Below are positions 9,852-16,454 of a stretch of 64,000 bases of DNA, one piece after another; the first letter of the stretch is position 1, and each line of letters opens with the position of its first letter. The position numbers and the translations under genes were made by a program. Source of the DNA: Microcoleus asticus IPMA8 (GTDB lineage Bacteria; Cyanobacteriota; Cyanobacteriia; Cyanobacteriales; Microcoleaceae); assembly GCF_013179805.1 (NCBI RefSeq), contig NZ_SRRZ01000021.1, positions 13,927-77,926 of the forward strand. Reading direction: 5' to 3'. Under the pieces are notes generated by a model. That model was not told the origin of the DNA. It searched no databases and was given only the letters and a program-made list of their open reading frames with translations.

Positions 9852-10040
9852 CTAATGTTTAACTATAATACCTGTGCTGGAGTTGGAAAACCAAGAATTG
9901 GTGCTTGTCCAAGCCCATCCAGATAAATTATGCGATCGCACTAGGTCAACCATCTGTTTAAAGGTCTCTGGACGTACTCCGCACAGACGCTTAAAGTTTT
10001 CAGAACTCAGGTTTTTTACATCCAAATAGCTGATTATGTG
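9852..10040 (-). pseudogene. N-terminal remnant of an IS5-type transposase
   Basis: The minus strand reads a short peptide containing Asn-Phe-Lys-Arg-Leu-Cys-Gly-Val-Arg-Pro-Glu-Thr-Phe-Lys-Gln-Met-Val, the typical opening (HTH_Tnp_4-like) of cyanobacterial IS5/IS1031-type transposases. It stops at 9852 after about 50 residues, and no catalytic domain follows. It is an abandoned fragment upstream of the hybrid kinase. The upstream boundary is not clear. Confidence 0.5.
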
Positions 10041-10193
10041 TCTCAGCCTAAATTATTCCAGCTTAGGATTATACATCCTACTACAACCTATTTGGAGCAC
10101 TTCGACCGGGCGCGATCGTTGCTCTTACCAGGGTACAAGTTGCGATCGCCTTCCCTACTTTTGCAAGAGGTTTATTGTAAGAGTCTGCTAGCC

Positions 10194-10429
10194 ATGACTG
10201 AGTTACTTGAGCGCGCGTTAACGAAGCCCTCGAAGAAGATCGGTAAGTTGAAAACCCTGTCTGCAAGTGAGCAAAAGGCGGCTCAATGATTCTGGAAGAA
10301 CTTGAAGACCATCCCAGATGCGATCGAGCATTTGCTCGTTCTCTCGACGTTATTGCCAAACTTGCAGCCTCAGCAATGGCTGAGTATTCCGCAGGTAAAA
10401 CCCAAGAATTCGCTCCAGAAAGATTGTGA
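10194..10429 (+). pseudogene. Frameshifted type II antitoxin
   Basis: The frame from ATG 10194 (Met-Thr-Glu-Leu-Leu-Glu) ends at 10289. A second frame starting at the overlapping ATG 10286 continues Met-Ile-Leu-Glu-Glu-Leu-Glu-Asp and ends Ala-Gly-Lys-Thr-Gln-Glu-Phe-Ala-Pro-Glu-Arg-Leu at 10429. Joined, they give the standard small cyanobacterial antitoxin that precedes RelE/ParE-like toxins. One base gained or lost near 10285 splits it. A 28-base repeat (10215-10242) also sits inside the first part. Expected role when intact: neutralise and autorepress a toxin. Confidence 0.65.
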
Positions 10430-10515
10430 AGTCGCGTATTACAGCCCCATTCCGTAACAGAATCTACAGTTACAAAAAATGGGGAATGTATGCAAACAAT
10501 CTCTTTGAGTCGTGA
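10426..10515 (+). pseudogene. Truncated RelE/ParE-like toxin start
   Basis: GTG 10426 overlaps the antitoxin stop, as in intact pairs of this type. The first residues Val-Lys-Ser-Arg-Ile-Thr-Ala-Pro-Phe-Arg match the N-terminus of these toxins, but homology ends after about ten codons and the frame closes at 10515. The rest of the toxin has been deleted, joining this stub to the leader of the next gene. Confidence 0.5.
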
Positions 10516-10765
10516 AAAAGTCGCGCGTCGTGCGAAACATTTGTATGAGAGCAGCATCCGCCCCAAAAATGAATTAGAAGAGAATATTGGCCATATGGTC
10601 ATCATTGATATAGAAACAGGCGACTATAATAAATTTGATGAAAATAGTTTACACGCTGCTGATTACCTGAGTGTGAAACATCCCAATGTTAGACTCTTTG
10701 GTATCCGTATTGGATATAACGTTGCTGGAGTTATAGGTGGTTTCATGGAGCCTGTGCCTAAGTGA
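10490..10765 (+). CDS. Small conserved protein, probable antitoxin-like partner
   Basis: 91 residues, with a core of Glu-Glu-Asn-Ile-Gly-His-Met-Val-Ile-Ile-Asp-Ile-Glu-Thr-Gly-Asp-Tyr and a C-terminal Arg-Ile-Gly-Tyr-Asn-Val-Ala-Gly-Val-Ile-Gly-Gly. Proteins with this pattern are common, short and often found as the first gene of a two-gene unit in cyanobacteria, next to small enzymes such as aspartic-protease-like or PIN proteins. No partner follows here; the next sequence is a broken hicB. Function is not established. It seems intact. Confidence 0.6.
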   Translation: MQTISLSREKVARRAKHLYESSIRPKNELEENIGHMVIIDIETGDYNKFDENSLHAADYLSVKHPNVRLFGIRIGYNVAGVIGGFMEPVPK

Positions 10766-10848
10766 TTTTACTTATGGTAGTTGATAGATATGCTAAACTT
10801 AATTTTATTTAATTTTGCTTTAAAGTCAAGCTATTTGACTTTAACTGT

Positions 10849-11011
10849 ATGAGAAATTTCACTGCCGTTGTTCAGAAAGACCCTGACACTGCTTTATATG
10901 TAGCGTATGTTACTGGTTTCTCAGAGAGCGCATTCTCAAGAGAAACTTGAGACGAGCTATAAGCTAACCTACGTGAAGCGATTGAAATGCTGTTGGAAAA
11001 TGAGAAGATAG
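10849..11011 (+). pseudogene. HicB-family antitoxin, broken by two stops
   Basis: The frame from ATG 10849 begins Met-Arg-Asn-Phe-Thr-Ala-Val-Val and later has Asn-Leu-Arg-Glu-Ala-Ile-Glu-Met-Leu-Leu-Glu, the start and helix of HicB-like antitoxins (partial RNase-H fold). TGA and TAA codons interrupt it in frame. No hicA toxin is seen. The end coordinate is approximate. Confidence 0.55.
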
Positions 11012-11122
11012 CCTTCCATCGCTCTTCAATGAGCGTGCGATCGCCCTTTTAGTATTTATTCTTAATTCTTCTAGTTCCGATAATTGCTAAAATAGAAGCC
11101 AATACTAATCGAACTGCAACTC

Positions 11123-11173
11123 ATGCTAAAAACCATCGAAGGTATTTGCATCACTTGCCAAACAATCCTATAA
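11123..11173 (+). pseudogene. Fragment of a DUF104-type antitoxin start
   Basis: Sixteen codons beginning Met-Leu-Lys-Thr-Ile-Glu-Gly-Ile match the opening of small AF2212-like (DUF104) antitoxins and then run into a stop. Very short, so the match may be chance; its place among other broken antitoxins supports it. Confidence 0.3.
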
Positions 11174-11222
11174 TGATTCATCACGATCTTGATGATTGTT
11201 TCATTCTTATAACTCAGTTAAT

Positions 11223-11642
11223 ATGCGATCGCTTGTATTGACTATAGCTCTCATGTGTTTAGCCACCCCCGCTGTTGCCACAACCTGCGAGGAAAGCTTT
11301 CAAAAAAAGGGGGATTTTTTGAATGGTGCCGCCTTTTCTGCACGTGTTCAGGTTGAGGGGTTATCGATAGAGAGAGCATTTTCCCTATTACGACCCATTT
11401 TGGCCCGCGAGGGCATCAAGACTCTCAGTACGGATCTGAACTTAGGTGTAATGAAAGCCGAAAATCCCGCAACAGCATTTCAGCGTGCTTTGCCAATTGA
11501 CGTATTTGCCTCAATGGACGGCAATTTATTAAATGTTGAGATGATCTTTACCCTTCCGAGTGGCGTGGGTGCAAGTAAAGACACGGTGAAAGGATACTTG
11601 TGTGGTGCACTAAATCAATTGGTACCCCAAACTACAAAGTAA
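11223..11642 (+). CDS. Small exported protein of unknown function
   Basis: From ATG 11223 the product is 139 residues with a clear signal peptide (Met-Arg-Ser-Leu-Val-Leu-Thr-Ile-Ala-Leu-Met-Cys-Leu-Ala; cleavage near Ala-Val-Ala-Thr). The mature part holds two cysteines, one near each end (Thr-Cys-Glu-Glu and Tyr-Leu-Cys-Gly), which could form a disulfide in the periplasm. A start nine codons earlier (11196) is possible but would put a non-signal stretch first. I do not recognise the family. Confidence 0.6.
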   Translation: MRSLVLTIALMCLATPAVATTCEESFQKKGDFLNGAAFSARVQVEGLSIERAFSLLRPILAREGIKTLSTDLNLGVMKAENPATAFQRALPIDVFASMDGNLLNVEMIFTLPSGVGASKDTVKGYLCGALNQLVPQTTK

Positions 11643-12106
11643 TATTTAATCATTCATTTGATGAATTGTAGTTTCCAAAACTCGATCGCAATACGCAATA
11701 CTTTAAAATTACCAGTAGAGCGATCGCTCTTCAATTCGGTGCGATCGCTCTGTTAGTTTATAGTCTTATTTTTATACGGAGAGTGCGATCGCTTTTTGGT
11801 TGCGCGATCGCCGAGTTGTACTATACTGCCCTCTGTAAAGAAATTACCAAAATCCCCAGAGGAATATCGGCGGTAAGCGGGTTGCTAAAATCGGTCGTTG
11901 GCGCTGGCATTTTTGGCCCTCAAATCGCTTTCTTTGGATTAATTGACCTTTTGATTCTGCCTTCTACTTTCTCCCTTGGGCGACACAAGCGGGGGGTAAT
12001 GCCCTCCCTAGGATCAATTGTTAATAATCAATTATTAATTATTAGTATTCCATGAGGGGGCCAAAAGGATATATCATAATCTTCATCGGATCATTTCTTC
12101 CCAGAT
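11643..12106. other. Intergenic, HIP1-dense, no gene supported
   Basis: Four GCGATCGC/GCGATCG motifs fall within about 100 bases (11720-11815). An open frame at 11783-12055 starts inside this cluster and has no recognisable family. A/T-rich inverted sequence near 12017-12045 could end transcription. Confidence 0.5.
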
Positions 12107-14137
12107 ATGTTCTACTGCTCTAATCCCACGTGTTCTCATCCTTTCAATCCCGACAACTCTAAATTTTGTCAAAGTTGCGGATTGCAAGGCCTCAACCCTC
12201 TCTTCAGAAACCGCTACCGCGTGATTCGACTGTTGGGCGAAGGGGGATTTGGCAGAACCTATGAAGCGGTAGATACGGATCGCATGGACGATCCCTGCGT
12301 AATTAAGCAGTTTGTACCCCAATTTCAAGGAACCTCAGCACTTGAAAAAGCTGCAGAATTGTTTAAGCAAGAAGCGAAACGACTTTACGAACTCGGTGAA
12401 CATCCCCAAATTCCTCGATTAATTGCTTATTTTGAACAAGACAAGCGACTTTATTTAGTACAAGAGTTGATTGAGGGGCAAACTTTACTGGCTGAATTAA
12501 CTCAGCAGGGTGTTTTTAGCGAAGATAAAATTTGGCAGTTGCTGGCAGATATTTTGCCGATTTTGAAATTTGTGCACGATCGCCATGTTATTCACCGAGA
12601 CATCAAACTTGAGAATATCATGCGACGCCGCACCTCTGTTAGCTCCTCCCTGCCAAAGGCGGGAAATTTTCGGAATTCAGCTTTCCGAAGGGGAGGGCGG
12701 GGAGAGTTAGTTTTGATAGATTTCGGCATTTCCAAACAAGTGACGGGCTCGCTGATGAGCAAAGTAGGCACGACGGTAGGAACGCCTGGATATTCGCCGG
12801 TAGAACAAATGCGCGGTCAAGTTTTCCCCGGAAGCGATTTGTACAGTTTGGGAATAACTTGCCTGAGACTGCTAACTCAATGTTTGCCAAAAGTTGACGG
12901 TTCCGATGACCTTTATGACCCGATAAACGGCGACTGGATGTGGAGAGAACGGTTGCCAGCAGGCACAAAAGTCAGCAGCGAGCTGACAAAAATTTTAGAT
13001 AAGTTAATTGAAGATTATCTCAAAAATAGATATCAATCTGCTGATGAAGTAATCAAAGCTTTAAATCTTTATTCTTTACCTCCTCAACCCCCTTTTGTCA
13101 AGAAAGGACAACTTGCTTTAAATTCTTCTGTGACAAAGGGAGGGCCACTTGCTTTAAATTCTTCTGTGACAAAGGGAGGGCCACTTGCTATCCATACTCC
13201 GCTCAATCAAAGCGGGCAAATCAATAGCAATATCTCTGTCAATAGCAGGGGAAAATCCAGCACGAATCCGCCTTCCAACAAGGTCTCGCAGAGAATGGCC
13301 GCTGTCAAAAGCACTTTTGAATTTCAGGTGGTGACAGTAGACAAGCGCGGGAAGCAAACTAATGCTAACAGCCGCCAAGCGCGTTTTTTTGAAGAACATC
13401 TTGGTAGCAGTACAGTGCTGCAAATGGTATCTGTTTCTGGCGGTACTTTCCTCATGGGTTCTCCAAAAGATCGGGGTGACAGCGACGAAAAACCGCAGCA
13501 CCCAGTAACTTTAGGCTCTTTCTATATTAGCAAATTTCCAGTCACTCAAGCCCAGTGGATAGCAGTTGCGGCGCTGCCGGAAATTAAAATATTTCTCAAT
13601 CCCGATGCTGCCCGTTTTAAAGGTGCAAATCGACCTGTAGAAAATGTATCTTGGTACGAGGCTGTGGAGTTTTGCGATCGACTTTCTCGCAAAACTGGTA
13701 AGAATTATCGCTTGCCTAGCGAAGCCCAATGGGAATATGCTTGCCGGGGGCAAACTACGGGGCCGTTTCACTTTGGGGAAACGATTACCAGCGAGTTAGC
13801 CAATTACAACGGAAATTCTAATTACGCTGACGCGCCGAAGGGAGTTTATCGCTTTCAAACGACAGATGTTGGCAGTTTTAAACCTAATGCTTTCGGATTG
13901 TACGATTTCCACGGAAATGTTTGGGAATGGTGCGCGGATTCTTGGCACCATAATTATAACGGTGCGCCTGCAGATGGCAGCGTTTGGGAGTCTGACGGGG
14001 ACTCTTCGCTGAGGTTGTTGCGGGGAGGTTCTTGGAACGATCATTCTCCGAATTGTCGCAGCGCGTGCCGCCTCAGATATCAGCCGGATTGTAAGGCTAG
14101 TATTGTGGGTTTTCGAGTAGCTGTTTGTTTTGAGTGA
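12107..14137 (+). CDS. Ser/Thr protein kinase fused to an FGE-sulfatase (C-type-lectin-fold) domain
   Basis: 676 residues. A zinc ribbon (Cys 4, 9, 21, 24) leads into a PknB-type kinase: glycine loop Gly-Glu-Gly-Gly-Phe-Gly-Arg-Thr, His-Arg-Asp at 163-165, Asp-Phe-Gly and Ser-Pro-Val-Glu. About 25 extra residues (from about 172), encoded by repeat-like DNA, sit between His-Arg-Asp and Asp-Phe-Gly. A low-complexity linker (about 325-390) contains a duplicated 12-residue unit. The C-terminal FGE-sulfatase domain (about 440-676) has the Gly-Gly-Thr-Phe-Leu-Met-Gly-Ser start and the Arg-Gly-Gly-Ser-Trp ... Gly-Phe-Arg-Val end. The paired active-site cysteines of true formylglycine enzymes are not evident, so this domain more likely binds a ligand. 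The gene overlaps no neighbour in operon fashion. Confidence 0.88.
   Translation: MFYCSNPTCSHPFNPDNSKFCQSCGLQGLNPLFRNRYRVIRLLGEGGFGRTYEAVDTDRMDDPCVIKQFVPQFQGTSALEKAAELFKQEAKRLYELGEHPQIPRLIAYFEQDKRLYLVQELIEGQTLLAELTQQGVFSEDKIWQLLADILPILKFVHDRHVIHRDIKLENIMRRRTSVSSSLPKAGNFRNSAFRRGGRGELVLIDFGISKQVTGSLMSKVGTTVGTPGYSPVEQMRGQVFPGSDLYSLGITCLRLLTQCLPKVDGSDDLYDPINGDWMWRERLPAGTKVSSELTKILDKLIEDYLKNRYQSADEVIKALNLYSLPPQPPFVKKGQLALNSSVTKGGPLALNSSVTKGGPLAIHTPLNQSGQINSNISVNSRGKSSTNPPSNKVSQRMAAVKSTFEFQVVTVDKRGKQTNANSRQARFFEEHLGSSTVLQMVSVSGGTFLMGSPKDRGDSDEKPQHPVTLGSFYISKFPVTQAQWIAVAALPEIKIFLNPDAARFKGANRPVENVSWYEAVEFCDRLSRKTGKNYRLPSEAQWEYACRGQTTGPFHFGETITSELANYNGNSNYADAPKGVYRFQTTDVGSFKPNAFGLYDFHGNVWEWCADSWHHNYNGAPADGSVWESDGDSSLRLLRGGSWNDHSPNCRSACRLRYQPDCKASIVGFRVAVCFE
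13111..13182 (+). repeat. Tandem 36-base repeat in the kinase-FGE linker
   Basis: Two identical 36-base units (13111-13146, 13147-13182) beginning acttgctttaaattcttctg encode a perfect duplication of 12 residues in the linker. The partial sequence acttgct follows. The frame is kept. Confidence 0.9.
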
Positions 14138-14201
14138 TCAGAGTCCAAGGGCAATTATTTATCGCGTTCAAAAATCGCCCACCTTTGTAACTCTAGAAGA
14201 A

Positions 14202-14552
14202 ATGACCCAAAATTTAGCACTATTAATTTCGCTAGCAATTGAAGTTCCAACTGTTCTGCTGTTAGCACAGCTTATGGAACCAAGACCTGACAAAAAGCTG
14301 CTCTTGCTGCTAATCTGCGCTGGCATTGCTACTCTTGTAACTCATCCCCTAGCTTGGATCGGCTCCCAAATGCTGATTCCCTATTTGAGATTTCCAGAAC
14401 GAGCAGGATCGATCGAAATCATTGTGACGATCGCGGAAGGGGCTTTCTACGCGCTAGTAGGTAAAATAGGCTGGCGGCAAGGACTTTTTCTGTCAGCAAT
14501 TGCTAATGCCACCTCTTTCTTCGGCGGCTTGGCTATCTACCAACTGCTTTAA
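14202..14552 (+). CDS. Small polytopic membrane protein, unknown function
   Basis: From ATG 14202 the product is 116 residues with about four hydrophobic helices (one begins Asn-Leu-Ala-Leu-Leu-Ile-Ser-Leu-Ala; another is Leu-Leu-Leu-Leu-Ile-Cys-Ala-Gly-Ile-Ala). AGAAGAA just before this ATG is a reasonable ribosome binding site. A TTG start at 14130, overlapping the kinase, would add 24 polar residues and is less likely. The 3' end overlaps the converging gene by 20 bases. Family not recognised. Confidence 0.6.
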   Translation: MTQNLALLISLAIEVPTVLLLAQLMEPRPDKKLLLLLICAGIATLVTHPLAWIGSQMLIPYLRFPERAGSIEIIVTIAEGAFYALVGKIGWRQGLFLSAIANATSFFGGLAIYQLL

Positions 14553-15561
14553 CTTCGATGAACCCTGTTTCCGCAGGACAAACTATAGCCAGCAACAAAA
14601 TGGGAATTTCTAACCAAGCATGAATAGCAGCTACCAACGAGTAAACGCTGCGAGTACCTGTAAAAGATTGAGTAAAAGCCACAAATAAAAGTGTTCCCAA
14701 GATAGCAACTGTCCCGCGAAACAGCCAGCCCCTTTGCCAAGGAAAGAAAGTACGAGCTTTTGCCCAACTCGCAGCATCATCCCAGTGAGGCAGTACGCCG
14801 AGAACAACCGCATAGTGCATACACTGAAGGAACACGGCGGCAGAGAAAGCTCGGTCGCCCATAGCTTCCCCGTGCAGCTCTGGAGGTACAAATACGCCCA
14901 AGTGAGAGGAAAGTGACCCTGCTTTCAGCAGCGAAACTGAGGGAGATAGCAGATGAAGTTGAGCTAAGGCGGCGTGTGGCAAGCCGGAAAGAATTAGCAG
15001 CGGTATGGTAACAAAAACTAGCAAACAGCAGCATAAAGCGCGCTGTCGCCGTTCGCCTCGTAGTCTTTCGGCGATGAAACCAACTGGTGTTAGGTTGTGC
15101 AAGATACTAAAAACCAACAGCAACATAGCAGGCGCGATCGCAATGCCTGCCGTCACTCCCGCCACCACTGCTATGCCAAAAGCACCCCACAGCCAACTAC
15201 GCAAGGCGAGTTTAGGAACGACTAATCCTGCTAGGCACGCAACGCAAGTTAATTCTAAAGGTGCGATCTGCAAGCTAGAAATCAAGCCCAGCATAAAGCA
15301 GGTGCGGAAGCTAACAATTAGCAGCAGGAGCCAAATCATCCCCAAACGTAAGTTGTTTCCCAGGCGAGAATTAAAACGACCATCAACATAGCGCAATTCG
15401 GTGATGACGTGAGCTAGTCCAAACATTGCCAGGGCCATCGTGTAAGTTGCTAGTGGCAAAGCAACTGATATCAGAGCGCAGGCTAGCACAAGCACAATTG
15501 CTGCTATTAGCACCAACTTATGTCTTGGCGGTAAGGTTTCCATCGTCTCCATGAGGTGCAA
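14533..15561 (-). CDS. Polytopic membrane protein with conserved-looking histidines
   Basis: 342 residues, about eight to nine hydrophobic helices. Histidines lie in or near helices: Gly-Leu-Ala-His-Val-Ile-Thr-Glu, Ile-Leu-His-Asn-Leu-Thr-Pro, Leu-Pro-His-Ala-Ala-Leu, Cys-Met-His-Tyr-Ala-Val-Val, and Ile-His-Ala-Trp. Such a spread of membrane His residues is seen in metal or heme membrane oxygenases, including the Brp/Blh carotenoid-cleavage family, but I cannot assign it to that family. It converges on the previous gene and lies just downstream of an exported-protein gene on the same strand. Confidence 0.65.
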   Translation of the reverse strand: MHLMETMETLPPRHKLVLIAAIVLVLACALISVALPLATYTMALAMFGLAHVITELRYVDGRFNSRLGNNLRLGMIWLLLLIVSFRTCFMLGLISSLQIAPLELTCVACLAGLVVPKLALRSWLWGAFGIAVVAGVTAGIAIAPAMLLLVFSILHNLTPVGFIAERLRGERRQRALCCCLLVFVTIPLLILSGLPHAALAQLHLLSPSVSLLKAGSLSSHLGVFVPPELHGEAMGDRAFSAAVFLQCMHYAVVLGVLPHWDDAASWAKARTFFPWQRGWLFRGTVAILGTLLFVAFTQSFTGTRSVYSLVAAIHAWLEIPILLLAIVCPAETGFIEVKAVGR

Positions 15562-15599
15562 GGATTGCTATAGCAAGAACGGATAGCATTAGAGCGAAA

Positions 15600-16169
15600 C
15601 TATTTAGGCAGCTTGCGCAATCTAAAAATTACTATAGCTGTTACGACGGGGCTGGAAAGCACTAAAAGCCCCAAAATAAACATTTGAGAATTACTGCTTT
15701 TCTTCCTTAATTCTAGATTGTTGTTACTGATAGAAACAATTTCCAATACATCCGTAATGTCCCCAACGAAGATGGCGGCGACATATCGCGAGTGCTCAAT
15801 TTGTAGTTTTGATGGAATTAAACGTCGATCTTTTTCATCAAATTTTTTAAGTTGTTCGGCGAGAATTTCTCCAGGTTTAACCGCTGATTTTGGCAGGGCG
15901 TAAACTTGGCTATACATCCGATATCCGTGGTCACCAAAACACAGATTTGGCTTGAGGATTCTATGACTACCTGGGAGTGTCGAGTTAACAGAGCGGACGA
16001 CAGCTATAAATAAATAATGAGGATATTTATTTAAGTTATCAATTTTAAAACAGGCATAAACTTTAGTAAATCCTGGTGTCAGCACATCTGCACGCGCAGG
16101 CAAAGATAGTCCTAAAGATAAGACTAATGACAACAGTAAAAATGTCGATTTTATGGTTAATTTTTGCAT
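15600..16169 (-). CDS. Exported, C-terminally membrane-anchored protein of unknown function
   Basis: 189 residues. The signal peptide Leu-Leu-Leu-Ser-Leu-Val-Leu-Ser-Leu-Gly-Leu ends near Ala-Arg-Ala-Asp. A periplasmic domain with two cysteines (Tyr-Ala-Cys-Phe and Asn-Leu-Cys-Phe-Gly) follows, and a hydrophobic helix near 165-183 ends in Arg-Leu-Arg-Lys. This type I topology places the domain outside the plasma membrane. It is 38 bases upstream of the polytopic protein gene on the same strand, so the two may be co-transcribed. Family unknown. Confidence 0.6.
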   Translation of the reverse strand: MQKLTIKSTFLLLSLVLSLGLSLPARADVLTPGFTKVYACFKIDNLNKYPHYLFIAVVRSVNSTLPGSHRILKPNLCFGDHGYRMYSQVYALPKSAVKPGEILAEQLKKFDEKDRRLIPSKLQIEHSRYVAAIFVGDITDVLEIVSISNNNLELRKKSSNSQMFILGLLVLSSPVVTAIVIFRLRKLPK

Positions 16170-16263
16170 GGGTTTTAGCTAGACTGAATAGATTAGGACT
16201 AAGGCAAAAAAACCCGTTTCTATGAAAAATCGTGGATACACCCTGTGTTGGATTGAGGAAGGA

Positions 16264-16404
16264 AACCCAACCTACAGTATCAACTAATACCAATTATGTA
16301 TGAAGCTGCATAGAATGGGAAGCCTGAAATCTTTTCTGGTCAAGGATCTATTCTATGCAGCTTCACAGAAAATTGGTATTAGTTTTTCTTCTGTAGGTTG
16401 GGTT
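16264..16404. repeat. Nested inverted-repeat element (MITE-like)
   Basis: Outer arms of 14 bases (16264-16277 and 16391-16404, aacccaacctacag), then an inner element with 11-base ends taataccaatt (16285) and aattggtatta (to 16381), then 16-base arms tgaagctgcatagaat (16301-16316) matched at 16350-16365. The whole can fold into one long hairpin. The TA at both inner ends fits a non-autonomous element mobilised by an IS630/Tc1-type transposase. Confidence 0.8.
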
Positions 16405-16454
16405 GGCAGCTCATGTACCTGAGAAAGGCTATACCGTTAAAGAAAAATATTACC

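Noticed and set aside
11783..12055. 90-codon open frame
   Set aside because: Starts inside a HIP1 cluster, has no recognisable family and no ribosome site; composition looks random.
14130..14201. TTG start for the small membrane protein, overlapping the kinase end
   Set aside because: ATG at 14202 has a better ribosome site and begins just before the first helix.
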